Shown: piece after piece, positions 1 to 6,014 of the stretch
Layout: each line of letters opens with the position of its first letter
Position numbering within the stretch: the first letter of the stretch is position 1
DNA from: Gammaproteobacteria bacterium
GTDB lineage: Bacteria; Pseudomonadota; Gammaproteobacteria; GCA-001735895
Direction: 5' to 3'
DNA length: 7,134 nt
Assembly: GCA_003231795.1 (NCBI GenBank)
Contig: QIJI01000097.1
Coordinates: 1-7,134 of the forward strand
The notes under the pieces: generated by a model
Database searches by the model: none
What the model saw: the letters and a program-made list of their open reading frames with translations, nothing else
What the model was told of the DNA's origin: nothing
Position numbers and translations under genes: made by a program

Positions 1-167
1 ACGAAGCCTTATCATCCATGCCTGTGTTGATGGTTACCGCAGAAGCAAAACGAGAACAGATCGTTGTCGCCGCTCAGGCGGGAGTGAACGGTTATGTCGT
101 CAAACCTTTCACTGCGATAACACTGAAAGAAAAAATTGAAAAAATATTTCAACGCCTCGAAGCCTGA
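1..167 (+). CDS. cheY: Chemotaxis response regulator CheY, 3' end only
   Basis: This is the C-terminal part of a single-domain receiver, read from base 3 to the TGA at 165-167; the start lies before the window. The visible 54 residues hold the late receiver motifs: the MVTAE strand with the conserved switch threonine, then GYVVKPF, which carries the aromatic switch residue (Tyr106 in E. coli CheY) and the conserved lysine (Lys109). The last helix ends soon after, so there is no output domain. In the family, phosphorylated CheY binds FliM at the flagellar switch and alters motor rotation. The phospho-acceptor aspartate is outside the window. cheZ follows directly, which supports this being the motor-controlling CheY of the core operon. 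Confidence 0.93.
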   Translation, partial: EALSSMPVLMVTAEAKREQIVVAAQAGVNGYVVKPFTAITLKEKIEKIFQRLEA

Positions 168-202
168 GTCAATCTGAAAACCCGCAAAATGGGCCTGCCA
201 AA

Positions 203-925
203 ATGACCGTTTCCTGTAAAGATCACCTCGATGGCCCAAAGGCAGCTATAGCGCTTGTCGATCAGAATAAGATTGATAAACTGGATTCCGAAGTAATGCC
301 GATACCGGAATCCTCGCTTTATCAGGAGTTGGGATTGTTGACCCGCGAAATCCACGAGTCCATTAAAAACTTTGCCGACGATGATCGTTTGGTTGCCTTG
401 GCCAGGGATGAAATACCCGATGCGAAGGAGCGACTTAACCTGATTGTCAGCATGACCGAAGATGCGGCACATCGGTCTATGTCCATCGCCGAAGAAACCG
501 TTTCGATGATGCTCGACTTTAAAACTCAAACTCAGCAGTTTTCAGAACAGTGGCAGAAATTCAGAAATACTGAACCCTCGAAGCAGAATTTGGCTGATTT
601 GAACGTCAGTCTGGATCGTTTTTTGGAAACAGTTGGAAATCAGTCACAAGATGTCTGCGGCAAGATGACTGAAATTATGCTGGCTCAGGACTACCAGGAT
701 ATTACCGGACAGATAATTCGCAAGGTCGTAATCATGGTCCAGGATGTTGAAGAGAAGCTGTTGCGCCTGGTCACAATCACAGGGAAAGAACTGCAAACTG
801 AAAATAGTGCAGAAGCCGACTCAGGTGAAATTGCAGTGGGACCGCAGCTACCCAGTGCAAGCCGCGACAAAGTTGCCAAATCACAGGAAGATGTCGATGA
901 CTTGCTCGCTAGTCTCGGTTTTTAG
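203..925 (+). CDS. cheZ: CheY-P phosphatase CheZ
   Basis: The 240-residue protein matches the CheZ family in length and plan. CheZ forms a long four-helix-bundle dimer that dephosphorylates CheY-P. The catalytic segment is visible at residues 161-170, with the DxTGQ core giving Asp166 and Gln170, equivalent to E. coli Asp143 and Gln147. The C-terminal tail (residues 231-240, VDDLLASLGF) is almost identical to the E. coli CheY-binding peptide. IPDAKERL and MTEDAAHR (about residues 71-91) also fit the N-terminal helical part. The start is uncertain. ATG 203 has only a weak upstream GGG, and the frame stays open back to a CTG at 164-166 that overlaps the cheY stop. cheA starts 8 bases after the stop. 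The function call is firm; only the first residues are in doubt. Confidence 0.96.
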   Translation: MTVSCKDHLDGPKAAIALVDQNKIDKLDSEVMPIPESSLYQELGLLTREIHESIKNFADDDRLVALARDEIPDAKERLNLIVSMTEDAAHRSMSIAEETVSMMLDFKTQTQQFSEQWQKFRNTEPSKQNLADLNVSLDRFLETVGNQSQDVCGKMTEIMLAQDYQDITGQIIRKVVIMVQDVEEKLLRLVTITGKELQTENSAEADSGEIAVGPQLPSASRDKVAKSQEDVDDLLASLGF

Positions 926-933
926 GTGCCTTC

Positions 934-3099
934 ATGTCGGTTGATCTTAACGATGAAATTATGCAGGATTTCCTGGTCGAGGCCGGCGAAATACTGGAGC
1001 TTCTGAACGAACAACTGGTCGATCTTGAGCAAAGTCCTGAAGATAACGATCTATTGAACTCGGTATTTCGAGGGTTTCACACTATCAAGGGTGGCGCCGG
1101 TTTTCTTTCCTTGACCAGCCTGGTTGAAATTTGCCACAAGTCGGAAGATATTTTCGATTTACTGCGAAACGGAAAATTGGCCCTGTCGGCACAGATGATG
1201 GACGTATTTTTGCAGGTTCTGGACGAAGTCGACCGCATGTTTGCGCAAATACACGAGGCAGTTGATCCCGATCCAGCTCCAGCAGAACTCGATCAAATGC
1301 TACTCGACATGCAATCTCCCACTACTGAGGTCGAAGCGACAGGTGCCGCTACTGCTCCCACTAAAGTGAATGAAACCGTTTTGGATGCCGTTTCGGCAGC
1401 AACTCCGGCTGAGCAGGAGAATAATACGGAAGTATTACTAGAGGCTGCCGAGATGGAATCAACGGACTCGATGGCAGAGGATATTAGCGATGAAGAATTT
1501 GGTGCTTTGCTTGAAACGCTAAATCAAAGCAAATCAGAACCGAAGGTTGATAATGTCGGCCAGACTAAACCCCAAAGCATTACCAATGACGCCAGCGATG
1601 AGATAACCGACGAAGAATTTGAAGCCATGCTTGATGTGTTGCACGGCAAAGATAAAGGGCCTGCTACTGGACCCAGCAGCCAGGTCCCGATTGAGTCTGA
1701 TAACAAGCGTGATCATACCGATAAAAATCTTATATCGGACGCGGAGTTTGACGATGTTCTCGATCAAATACATGGAAAAGGCAAAGGTCCGGGGAGTACC
1801 GACAACGCGGAATCCGTTAGTGCTGCCAAACCAGGCCCAACAGCTTCTGGTTCAGGTACAGACAAAAAGGTAGCGGTCGCCCCGAAGCCCGCGACACCAG
1901 GTTCTGCGACACCGGATTCTGCGAAGCCGGTAAAAACAGAAACTTCTGTGCGAGTTGATACGGCGCGTCTCGACCAGATAATGAACCTGGTTGGTGAACT
2001 GGTATTGGCACGAAATCGCCTGAATACACTCAAGGAAGGATTTACCGATGTACGGGTTCACCAGGCAATTTCAAATCTGGACTCGGTGACCGGTGATCTG
2101 CAGTCTGCGGTGATGAAAACGCGTATGCAACCGATCAAAAAGGTTTTCGGGCGTTTTCCGCGAGTGATCAGGGATCTTGCTCGAAGTTTGAACAAAGAAG
2201 TTAATCTGATGATGGAAGGCGAGGATACCGATCTCGACAAAAATCTGGTTGAGGCGCTTGCTGATCCCCTGATACACCTGGTTCGTAATTCGGTCGATCA
2301 TGGAGTCGAGTTACCGGCGCAACGTGTCGCGGCCGGCAAGCCAGGTGCCGGCAATGTGGTACTGGCCGCGCGGCAGGAAGGCGATAATATCCACTTGTCA
2401 ATTTCGGATGACGGCGCCGGTATGGATCCCGAAGTTTTACGTAACAAAGTCGTCGAGAAGGGTTTGATGGACCATGAGACCGCATCCCGGCTCGACGACA
2501 AAGGTTGTTTCGATTTGATATTCTTGCCCGGGTTATCGACCAAGCAGGCAATTTCCGATGTTTCAGGTCGTGGTGTTGGATTGGATGTGGTGAAAACCAC
2601 CATTACCCAGCTCAATGGTACGGTCGAAATTGACTCTGTAATCGGAAAGGGAACAACGCTGAATATCAAGGTACCACTGACGCTGGCTATTCTTCCGACC
2701 TTGATGGTGAAACTGGGAAACCGCAAATACGCCCTGCCATTGTCTAACGTAGGCGAAATATTCGAACTCAATTCCAAGCAGGTCAGTGTGATTGATGGTA
2801 GAGAAGTCATATTGAATCGCGGTAAAGCGCCTCCACTTTTTCATTTGCGTAAATGGTTGCTGAATGGTTCGGAAGAAACCGAACCCAGGGCGCAAGAACC
2901 CCAGGTGATTATGGTCCGGGTTGCCAGTAATCTGGTCGGGCTGGTAGTCGATCAGGTAATTGGTCAGGAAGAAGTGATGATAAAGCCCCTGGGAAGCATG
3001 CTGCAGGGATTACCGGGTCTTGCCGGTTCGACGATTACCGGTGATGGTAATATTGCGATAATCCTCGATGTACCGGGATTGCTGCAATGTCACGCCTGA
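934..3099 (+). CDS. cheA: Chemotaxis histidine kinase CheA (core flagellar module)
   Basis: The 721-residue protein is a complete CheA, the cytoplasmic kinase that autophosphorylates under receptor/CheW control and passes phosphate to CheY and CheB. The N-terminal HPt domain (about 1-120) carries the phospho-accepting His49 in FRGFHTIKGGAG. A long acidic and Ala/Pro/Ser-rich linker (about 125-335) follows, holding three related motifs and no recognisable E. coli-like P2 domain. The dimerisation domain starts near 337 (VRVDTARLDQIMNLVGEL). The ATP-binding domain shows the N box around LVRNSVDHG (449-457), DDGAGMD (492-498), the LPGLSTK lid region (531-537) and GRGVGLDVV (545-553). The CheW-like regulatory domain covers about 585-721. 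An AGGTG Shine-Dalgarno-like sequence at 924-928 overlaps the cheZ stop. It is closest in plan to Pseudomonas-type CheA. Confidence 0.97.
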   Translation: MSVDLNDEIMQDFLVEAGEILELLNEQLVDLEQSPEDNDLLNSVFRGFHTIKGGAGFLSLTSLVEICHKSEDIFDLLRNGKLALSAQMMDVFLQVLDEVDRMFAQIHEAVDPDPAPAELDQMLLDMQSPTTEVEATGAATAPTKVNETVLDAVSAATPAEQENNTEVLLEAAEMESTDSMAEDISDEEFGALLETLNQSKSEPKVDNVGQTKPQSITNDASDEITDEEFEAMLDVLHGKDKGPATGPSSQVPIESDNKRDHTDKNLISDAEFDDVLDQIHGKGKGPGSTDNAESVSAAKPGPTASGSGTDKKVAVAPKPATPGSATPDSAKPVKTETSVRVDTARLDQIMNLVGELVLARNRLNTLKEGFTDVRVHQAISNLDSVTGDLQSAVMKTRMQPIKKVFGRFPRVIRDLARSLNKEVNLMMEGEDTDLDKNLVEALADPLIHLVRNSVDHGVELPAQRVAAGKPGAGNVVLAARQEGDNIHLSISDDGAGMDPEVLRNKVVEKGLMDHETASRLDDKGCFDLIFLPGLSTKQAISDVSGRGVGLDVVKTTITQLNGTVEIDSVIGKGTTLNIKVPLTLAILPTLMVKLGNRKYALPLSNVGEIFELNSKQVSVIDGREVILNRGKAPPLFHLRKWLLNGSEETEPRAQEPQVIMVRVASNLVGLVVDQVIGQEEVMIKPLGSMLQGLPGLAGSTITGDGNIAIILDVPGLLQCHA
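1483..1791 (+). repeat. Three divergent acidic repeats in the CheA linker
   Basis: Three copies of a short motif lie in the linker of the first CheA. They cover residues 184-198 (ISDEEFGALLETLNQ), 224-243 (ITDEEFEAMLDVLHG then KDKGP) and 267-286 (ISDAEFDDVLDQIHG then KGKGP). The shared pattern is I-S/T-D-x-E-F-x-x-hydrophobic-L-[DE]-x-hydrophobic, with copies two and three also sharing HGKxKGP. The copies are 40-43 residues apart and the spacers are low complexity. Each could form a short amphipathic acidic helix. They sit where other CheA proteins have the CheY-docking P2 domain. The repetition is directly visible; a docking role is inference. Confidence 0.85.
1891..1920 (+). repeat. 15-bp tandem duplication in the CheA linker
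   Basis: Two adjacent 15-base units (1891-1905 and 1906-1920) differ at two positions. They encode ATPGS and ATPDS (residues 320-329), followed by a partial third copy beginning GCGA. The repeat lies in the Pro/Ala/Ser-rich spacer just before the dimerisation domain. It keeps the reading frame, so it looks like a slippage-prone linker-length element. Confidence 0.7.
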
Positions 3100-3130
3100 A
3101 CCCTCTTTCTGTGACGCAGCATTTGGCGCC

Positions 3131-3943
3131 ATGAAAACCTGGGCGGTTATCAATCAAAAAGGCGGTGTCGGCAAAACCACGACCACCGTTACGCTGGCAG
3201 GGCATTTAAGCCACCATGAAAAACGCCTGTTACTGGTCGACCTCGATCCACACGGTTCGCTGACTTCCTACCTGGGATACGACCCCGATCAGCTGAAAAC
3301 GGGTATTTATTCCTTATTTTCCAATCCTACGACGCGCCAGTCTGATATCGCAAAAATGTTGTTGCCGACACCCATAAAAAATACATGGTTATTTGCCGCT
3401 TCCAGCGCTTTGGCGACGCTGGATCGACGCATGGGAACCGGGCAGGGTAAAGGCCTGGTGGTGGCTCAGGCAATCGACAGTGTCGCCGTGCGATTTCAAC
3501 ATGGCATCATTGATTGTCCGCCGATGCTGGGTATATTGATGATCAATGCGCTGGCCGCATGCGATCAGCTCCTGATACCTGCGCAGACGGATTTTTTGTC
3601 GATCAAAGGTCTTGCAAGAATGCTTCATACCTTGACCATGGTGGAAAAATCGCTGAACCAGAAAACACCCTATTTGATTGTTCCAACCATGTTTGACCAA
3701 CGTACACGAGCGTCGGTTGATGCCCTCGCGAATATGAGGGAAATGTACGGCGACCAGGTCTGGGACTCAGTTATTCCTATCGACACCAAGTTCAGGGATG
3801 CCAGCAAAGCAGGGATTCCATTGACGCAATACGCGCCCAGGTCTAAAGGCAGCAACGCCTATCTCGAATTACTCAACACTTTGACAGTTGCGGATAGGTC
3901 CGAAAATCGTGCCATCCATCCAACCCTGGATAATGTTGGTTAA
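3131..3943 (+). CDS. parC: ParA/Soj-family ATPase, ParC-like, for polar placement of chemotaxis arrays
   Basis: From ATG 3131 the protein has 270 residues and opens MKTWAVINQKGGVGKTTT, the usual ParA beginning. The deviant Walker A motif KGGVGKTT covers residues 10-17, with signature Lys10 and Lys15. VDLDPHGSLTSYLG (36-49) is the switch region and IIDCPP (126-131, Asp128) is Walker B. A frame extension to an ATG at 3068 would overlap cheA and add 21 residues unlike the family, so 3131 is preferred although it lacks a clear ribosome site. There is no FlhG-type N-terminal extension. Position after cheA and before cheW matches the Soj-like ParC gene of Pseudomonas and Vibrio chemotaxis clusters, where ParC localises arrays to the cell pole and helps their inheritance. 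Its usual partner gene, parP, is not next to it. The ATPase call is firm and the ParC role is inferred from context and sequence. Confidence 0.92.
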   Translation: MKTWAVINQKGGVGKTTTTVTLAGHLSHHEKRLLLVDLDPHGSLTSYLGYDPDQLKTGIYSLFSNPTTRQSDIAKMLLPTPIKNTWLFAASSALATLDRRMGTGQGKGLVVAQAIDSVAVRFQHGIIDCPPMLGILMINALAACDQLLIPAQTDFLSIKGLARMLHTLTMVEKSLNQKTPYLIVPTMFDQRTRASVDALANMREMYGDQVWDSVIPIDTKFRDASKAGIPLTQYAPRSKGSNAYLELLNTLTVADRSENRAIHPTLDNVG

Positions 3944-3966
3944 TATTACCTGCCGCTGGCCGATAA
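3940..3966 (+). promoter_or_regulatory. Candidate FliA (sigma-28) promoter for cheW
   Basis: The box GCCGATAA at 3959-3966 matches the sigma-28 -10 consensus at all eight positions. Exactly 11 bases upstream, TTAATATT (3940-3947) matches 5 of 8 positions of the TAAAGTTT -35 consensus. The site overlaps the parC stop codon and lies in the only gap between parC and cheW. Transcription would be expected to begin near 3973, a few bases after a possible GTG start at 3970, which favours ATG 3997 as the cheW start. Confidence 0.68.
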
Positions 3967-3996
3967 CCTGTGGGAATAATCGATTCAGAGAATGGG

Positions 3997-4473
3997 ATGT
4001 CCGGACAACAGGCTATTGCGACACCAGCGTCACTACAATGCGTGACCTTCAGTTTACAAAACGAGAATTATGGCATTGACGTGATGCAGGTGCAGGAAGT
4101 GCTTCGCCAAATAGAAGTTGCGCCAGTTCCGGGAGCACCTTCATTTGTAACCGGAATCATCAATTTACGCGGTAACATCGTAAGCGTTATTGATGCACGA
4201 GCTCGTTTCGGATTGCCCAGTGCGGAGGCTACGTCGCTAACCCGTACCATCGTAATCGAAGTACACCAGCAAATCATCGGAATTGTGGTCGATAGCGTAG
4301 CCGAAGTGATCGACGTGAATCCGTCCGATATAGAAGTAACTACCAATGTTGGCAACGATGAAACTTCACCTTACATCACTGGCACCGTCAATAGTGACGA
4401 CCAGTTGTTAGTCATGATTGATTTGAATAAATTGATTGGTGATGTCGAAATCGGAGTAACGGGTGGAATATAG
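3997..4473 (+). CDS. cheW: Chemotaxis coupling protein CheW
   Basis: This 158-residue protein is a single CheW domain of normal family length. CheW links the tips of chemoreceptors to CheA in cytoplasmic arrays. Visible family features are the first strands with FSLQNENYGIDVMQVQEVL (18-36), the APVPGAPSFVTGIINLRG segment (42-59) and the following IVSVIDARARFGL. Arg58 corresponds to the conserved receptor/CheA-interface arginine. ATG 3997 is chosen over the in-frame GTG 3970: CAGAG lies 6 bases upstream at 3986-3990, and GTG 3970 would fall before the predicted sigma-28 transcript start. The protein has no proline-rich N-terminal arm, so it is a plain CheW and not the ParP adaptor that often follows parC. 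A small lysine-rich ORF starts 2 bases after the stop. Confidence 0.96.
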   Translation: MSGQQAIATPASLQCVTFSLQNENYGIDVMQVQEVLRQIEVAPVPGAPSFVTGIINLRGNIVSVIDARARFGLPSAEATSLTRTIVIEVHQQIIGIVVDSVAEVIDVNPSDIEVTTNVGNDETSPYITGTVNSDDQLLVMIDLNKLIGDVEIGVTGGI

Positions 4474-4475
4474 CG

Positions 4476-4628
4476 ATGCCCGATCCACTGATTAAATCGG
4501 TGAACCTGACGCCACGAATTCAGGATACGTTGAAAAAACAGGATTCTGACAAAAAGCGCAAGCCCCGATCTGAGACGAAACAAAACAGGAAAAAAGACCA
4601 TAAACGTATCATTGATACTTATGCCTGA
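4476..4628 (+). CDS. Small lysine-rich hypothetical protein, 50 aa
   Basis: An ATG two bases after the cheW stop opens a 50-codon frame ending in TGA at 4626-4628. The product begins MPDPLIKSVNLTPRIQDTL and is followed by a strongly basic middle rich in Lys, Arg, Asp and Gln (about residues 20-44). It ends KRIIDTYA. No membrane segment, signal peptide or known domain is visible. The tight spacing suggests translational coupling to cheW. In Pseudomonas-type clusters a gene for a longer DUF2802-type protein follows cheW, but I see no basis for equating the two. I do not recognise the family. It could be a genuine small accessory protein or a chance frame. Confidence 0.5.
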   Translation: MPDPLIKSVNLTPRIQDTLKKQDSDKKRKPRSETKQNRKKDHKRIIDTYA

Positions 4629-4713
4629 TTCAATGCGGGATGATATCAGCAAGGCTTAACAGCCACCGTTCCCCTCCGTTCATTTTTTTCTGACAGCTCA
4701 CCAAAAAAACCAC

Positions 4714-4740
4714 TCAAGCTTATAAATATTCTGCCGATAA
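4714..4740 (+). promoter_or_regulatory. Candidate FliA (sigma-28) promoter for the MCP operon
   Basis: TCAAGCTT (4714-4721) matches 6 of 8 positions of the sigma-28 -35 consensus TAAAGTTT. After exactly 11 bases comes GCCGATAA (4733-4740), a full match to the -10 consensus. The expected start is near 4747, giving a leader of about 30 bases before the MCP start codon. It lies in the 149-base gap between the 50-codon ORF and the MCP gene, which is otherwise AT-rich and empty apart from a run of seven T at 4683-4689. It would place the MCP, second cheY, STAS gene and second cheA in the late flagellar regulon. Confidence 0.82.
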
Positions 4741-4749
4741 ATGCGGCAG
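4731..4749. repeat. Inverted repeat overlapping the sigma-28 -10 box
   Basis: CTGCCG (4731-4736) and CGGCAG (4744-4749) form a perfect 6-base inverted repeat around a 7-base centre. The left arm contains the first bases of the -10 box and the right arm covers the expected transcript start. The left arm would not be in the transcript, so any role would be at the DNA level, for example as a regulator site. It may also be coincidence. Confidence 0.4.
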
Positions 4750-4777
4750 TAAGTCTTAACAATAAGCTGTGAAAATT

Positions 4778-6001
4778 ATGGAAACTGATAAACCTTATCT
4801 GAACGAAGTTGTTTATATTCCGGTCGGTATTGCGGCCATTGGCGCAATAGGTATGACTGTTATCGAAGGCACCAGCGTCCCCTCGATCACTTTCTCGACG
4901 CTGATTCTGGCGGCTGGATTTTGTCTCGGAATTCTGGGTCGAGGTCGAGTTCTTTCCAGAATTCGCGCGATGTCGGACAAGCAGATCATCGAGAACGACC
5001 AGGAGCGATTAAAGAGTGGTCAAATGTTGACCGAGATAAAACAAAATCTGCTGGATTCAACACAAATCTGGACAAAACAAATAGAGCAGCTACGTGACGA
5101 TGGTCAGAGTGAAGTGGAAAAGCTGGCCACCCAATTTGCTGGCATCATGGAACGACAAGACAGCGCCATGAAAATATTTGACAGTATGATCAATTCGAAA
5201 ACCGTACACGATGATGGTGATTCGGTGACCCAGTTAACGGCTGAAGTTCGAGCCGCTCTGGAAGGTGTAACTGATTCGATTCAGACAGTGCTCGGCTCTA
5301 AAAATGACGTGGTAGATCAAATCAGGCCGCTGACCAATCACACCGAGTCTTTGACCAACATGGCCAATGAAATCAGTTCGATCGCAAGTCAGACTGATCT
5401 GTTGGCGCTCAATGCTGCCATTGAAGCTGCGCGGGCTGGTGAACAAGGTAGAGGTTTTGCCGTAGTTGCTGACGAAGTTCGACAACTGGCTACCAGTGCC
5501 AACCAGTCGGGCCAGAAAATTATCCAGAATGCAGCCGAAATTAACAATCAGGTTCGTATGACGATTGAACAGGTCGAGAGACAATCCGCTGACGAAGCCG
5601 CCAGAATGGAAAAGTCTAACGAAATAATCCAATCGGTTATCGATCGCTACCAGGCTAGCGAAGCCAGCATTTCCGAGAGCGCCAATACCATAGTCGACAT
5701 TAGCGATGGCATCCAAAGTGACATCAACGAGGCCCTGGTTTCGTTGCAATACCAGGATCGGATTTCACAAACGCTTGAGAATATGGCAGCCAATATTGCC
5801 AGGACTAGCTCCAGTCTGGAAACCGCTTTCGCCGCAGCAATTTCAGGAGATAGCGCACAATTAGCGGATTCGTTTCAATGGATGGAAGCCCTTAAGCACG
5901 AGTACACAACCTCCAGCGAACGAGAGATTCACGGAGAGATTCACGGCGATTCCTACGATAAATCCAACAATCAGCCTAAAGGCGAAGTCAGTTTTTTTTA
6001 G
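4778..6001 (+). CDS. Methyl-accepting chemotaxis protein with membrane hairpin and no periplasmic sensor
   Basis: The 407-residue chemoreceptor begins with two hydrophobic segments (about 10-30 and 35-54) separated by only a few residues, so it should sit in the inner membrane with almost no periplasmic loop. No HAMP, PAS or other sensor domain is recognisable. A helical cytoplasmic stretch leads to the conserved signalling tip (about 198-240: SQTDLLALNAAIEAARAGEQ then GRGFAVVADEVRQLA), which binds CheW and CheA. Near the C-terminus, LQYQDRISQ (323-331) resembles the CheZ active segment. The tail (about 376-407) is polar, contains a short tandem repeat and ends GEVSFF; there is no NWETF-like CheR/CheB tether. 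An in-frame GTG at 4769 would add three residues; neither start has an ideal ribosome site, and ATG 4778 is chosen. A sigma-28 promoter lies upstream and cheY follows 13 bases after the stop. The stimulus is unknown. Confidence 0.94.
   Translation: METDKPYLNEVVYIPVGIAAIGAIGMTVIEGTSVPSITFSTLILAAGFCLGILGRGRVLSRIRAMSDKQIIENDQERLKSGQMLTEIKQNLLDSTQIWTKQIEQLRDDGQSEVEKLATQFAGIMERQDSAMKIFDSMINSKTVHDDGDSVTQLTAEVRAALEGVTDSIQTVLGSKNDVVDQIRPLTNHTESLTNMANEISSIASQTDLLALNAAIEAARAGEQGRGFAVVADEVRQLATSANQSGQKIIQNAAEINNQVRMTIEQVERQSADEAARMEKSNEIIQSVIDRYQASEASISESANTIVDISDGIQSDINEALVSLQYQDRISQTLENMAANIARTSSSLETAFAAAISGDSAQLADSFQWMEALKHEYTTSSEREIHGEIHGDSYDKSNNQPKGEVSFF
5922..5945 (+). repeat. Perfect 12-bp tandem duplication in the MCP tail
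   Basis: The unit GAGAGATTCACG occurs twice in direct succession (5922-5933 and 5934-5945). It is in frame and gives the REIHGEIHG stretch in the polar tail after the helical signalling domain. It looks like a recent in-frame duplication in a flexible region. Confidence 0.8.
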
Positions 6002-6014
6002 AGGCATACGATAA

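Noticed and set aside
1717..1724. ACCGATAA resembling a sigma-28 -10 box inside cheA
   Set aside because: It is an imperfect match within the coding linker with no gene start just downstream.
2298..2810. A 170-codon open frame on the minus strand within cheA
   Set aside because: It lies fully inside the ATP-binding and regulatory domains of a clear cheA, and its product shows no recognisable domain. It is a shadow of the coding frame.
3068..3130. Upstream start for the ParA-family gene, overlapping the cheA end
   Set aside because: The added 21 residues do not resemble ParA proteins, which normally start just before the Walker A segment as from ATG 3131.
4653..4689. Possible terminator: GGCT-TAAC-AGCC followed by seven T
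   Set aside because: The stem is only four base pairs and lies 18 bases before the T run, too weak and too distant for a convincing intrinsic terminator.
4731..4749. Inverted repeat as a rho-independent terminator
   Set aside because: No T run follows it, and it overlaps a very good sigma-28 -10 box, so a promoter reading fits better.
5234..5749. A 171-codon open frame on the minus strand within the MCP gene
   Set aside because: It is antisense to the conserved MCP signalling domain and resembles nothing I recognise, so it is a shadow frame.
5984..6001. C-terminal GEVSFF of the MCP as a CheR/CheB tethering pentapeptide
   Set aside because: It lacks the tryptophan pattern of NWETF-type tethers, so only its aromatic end is similar.
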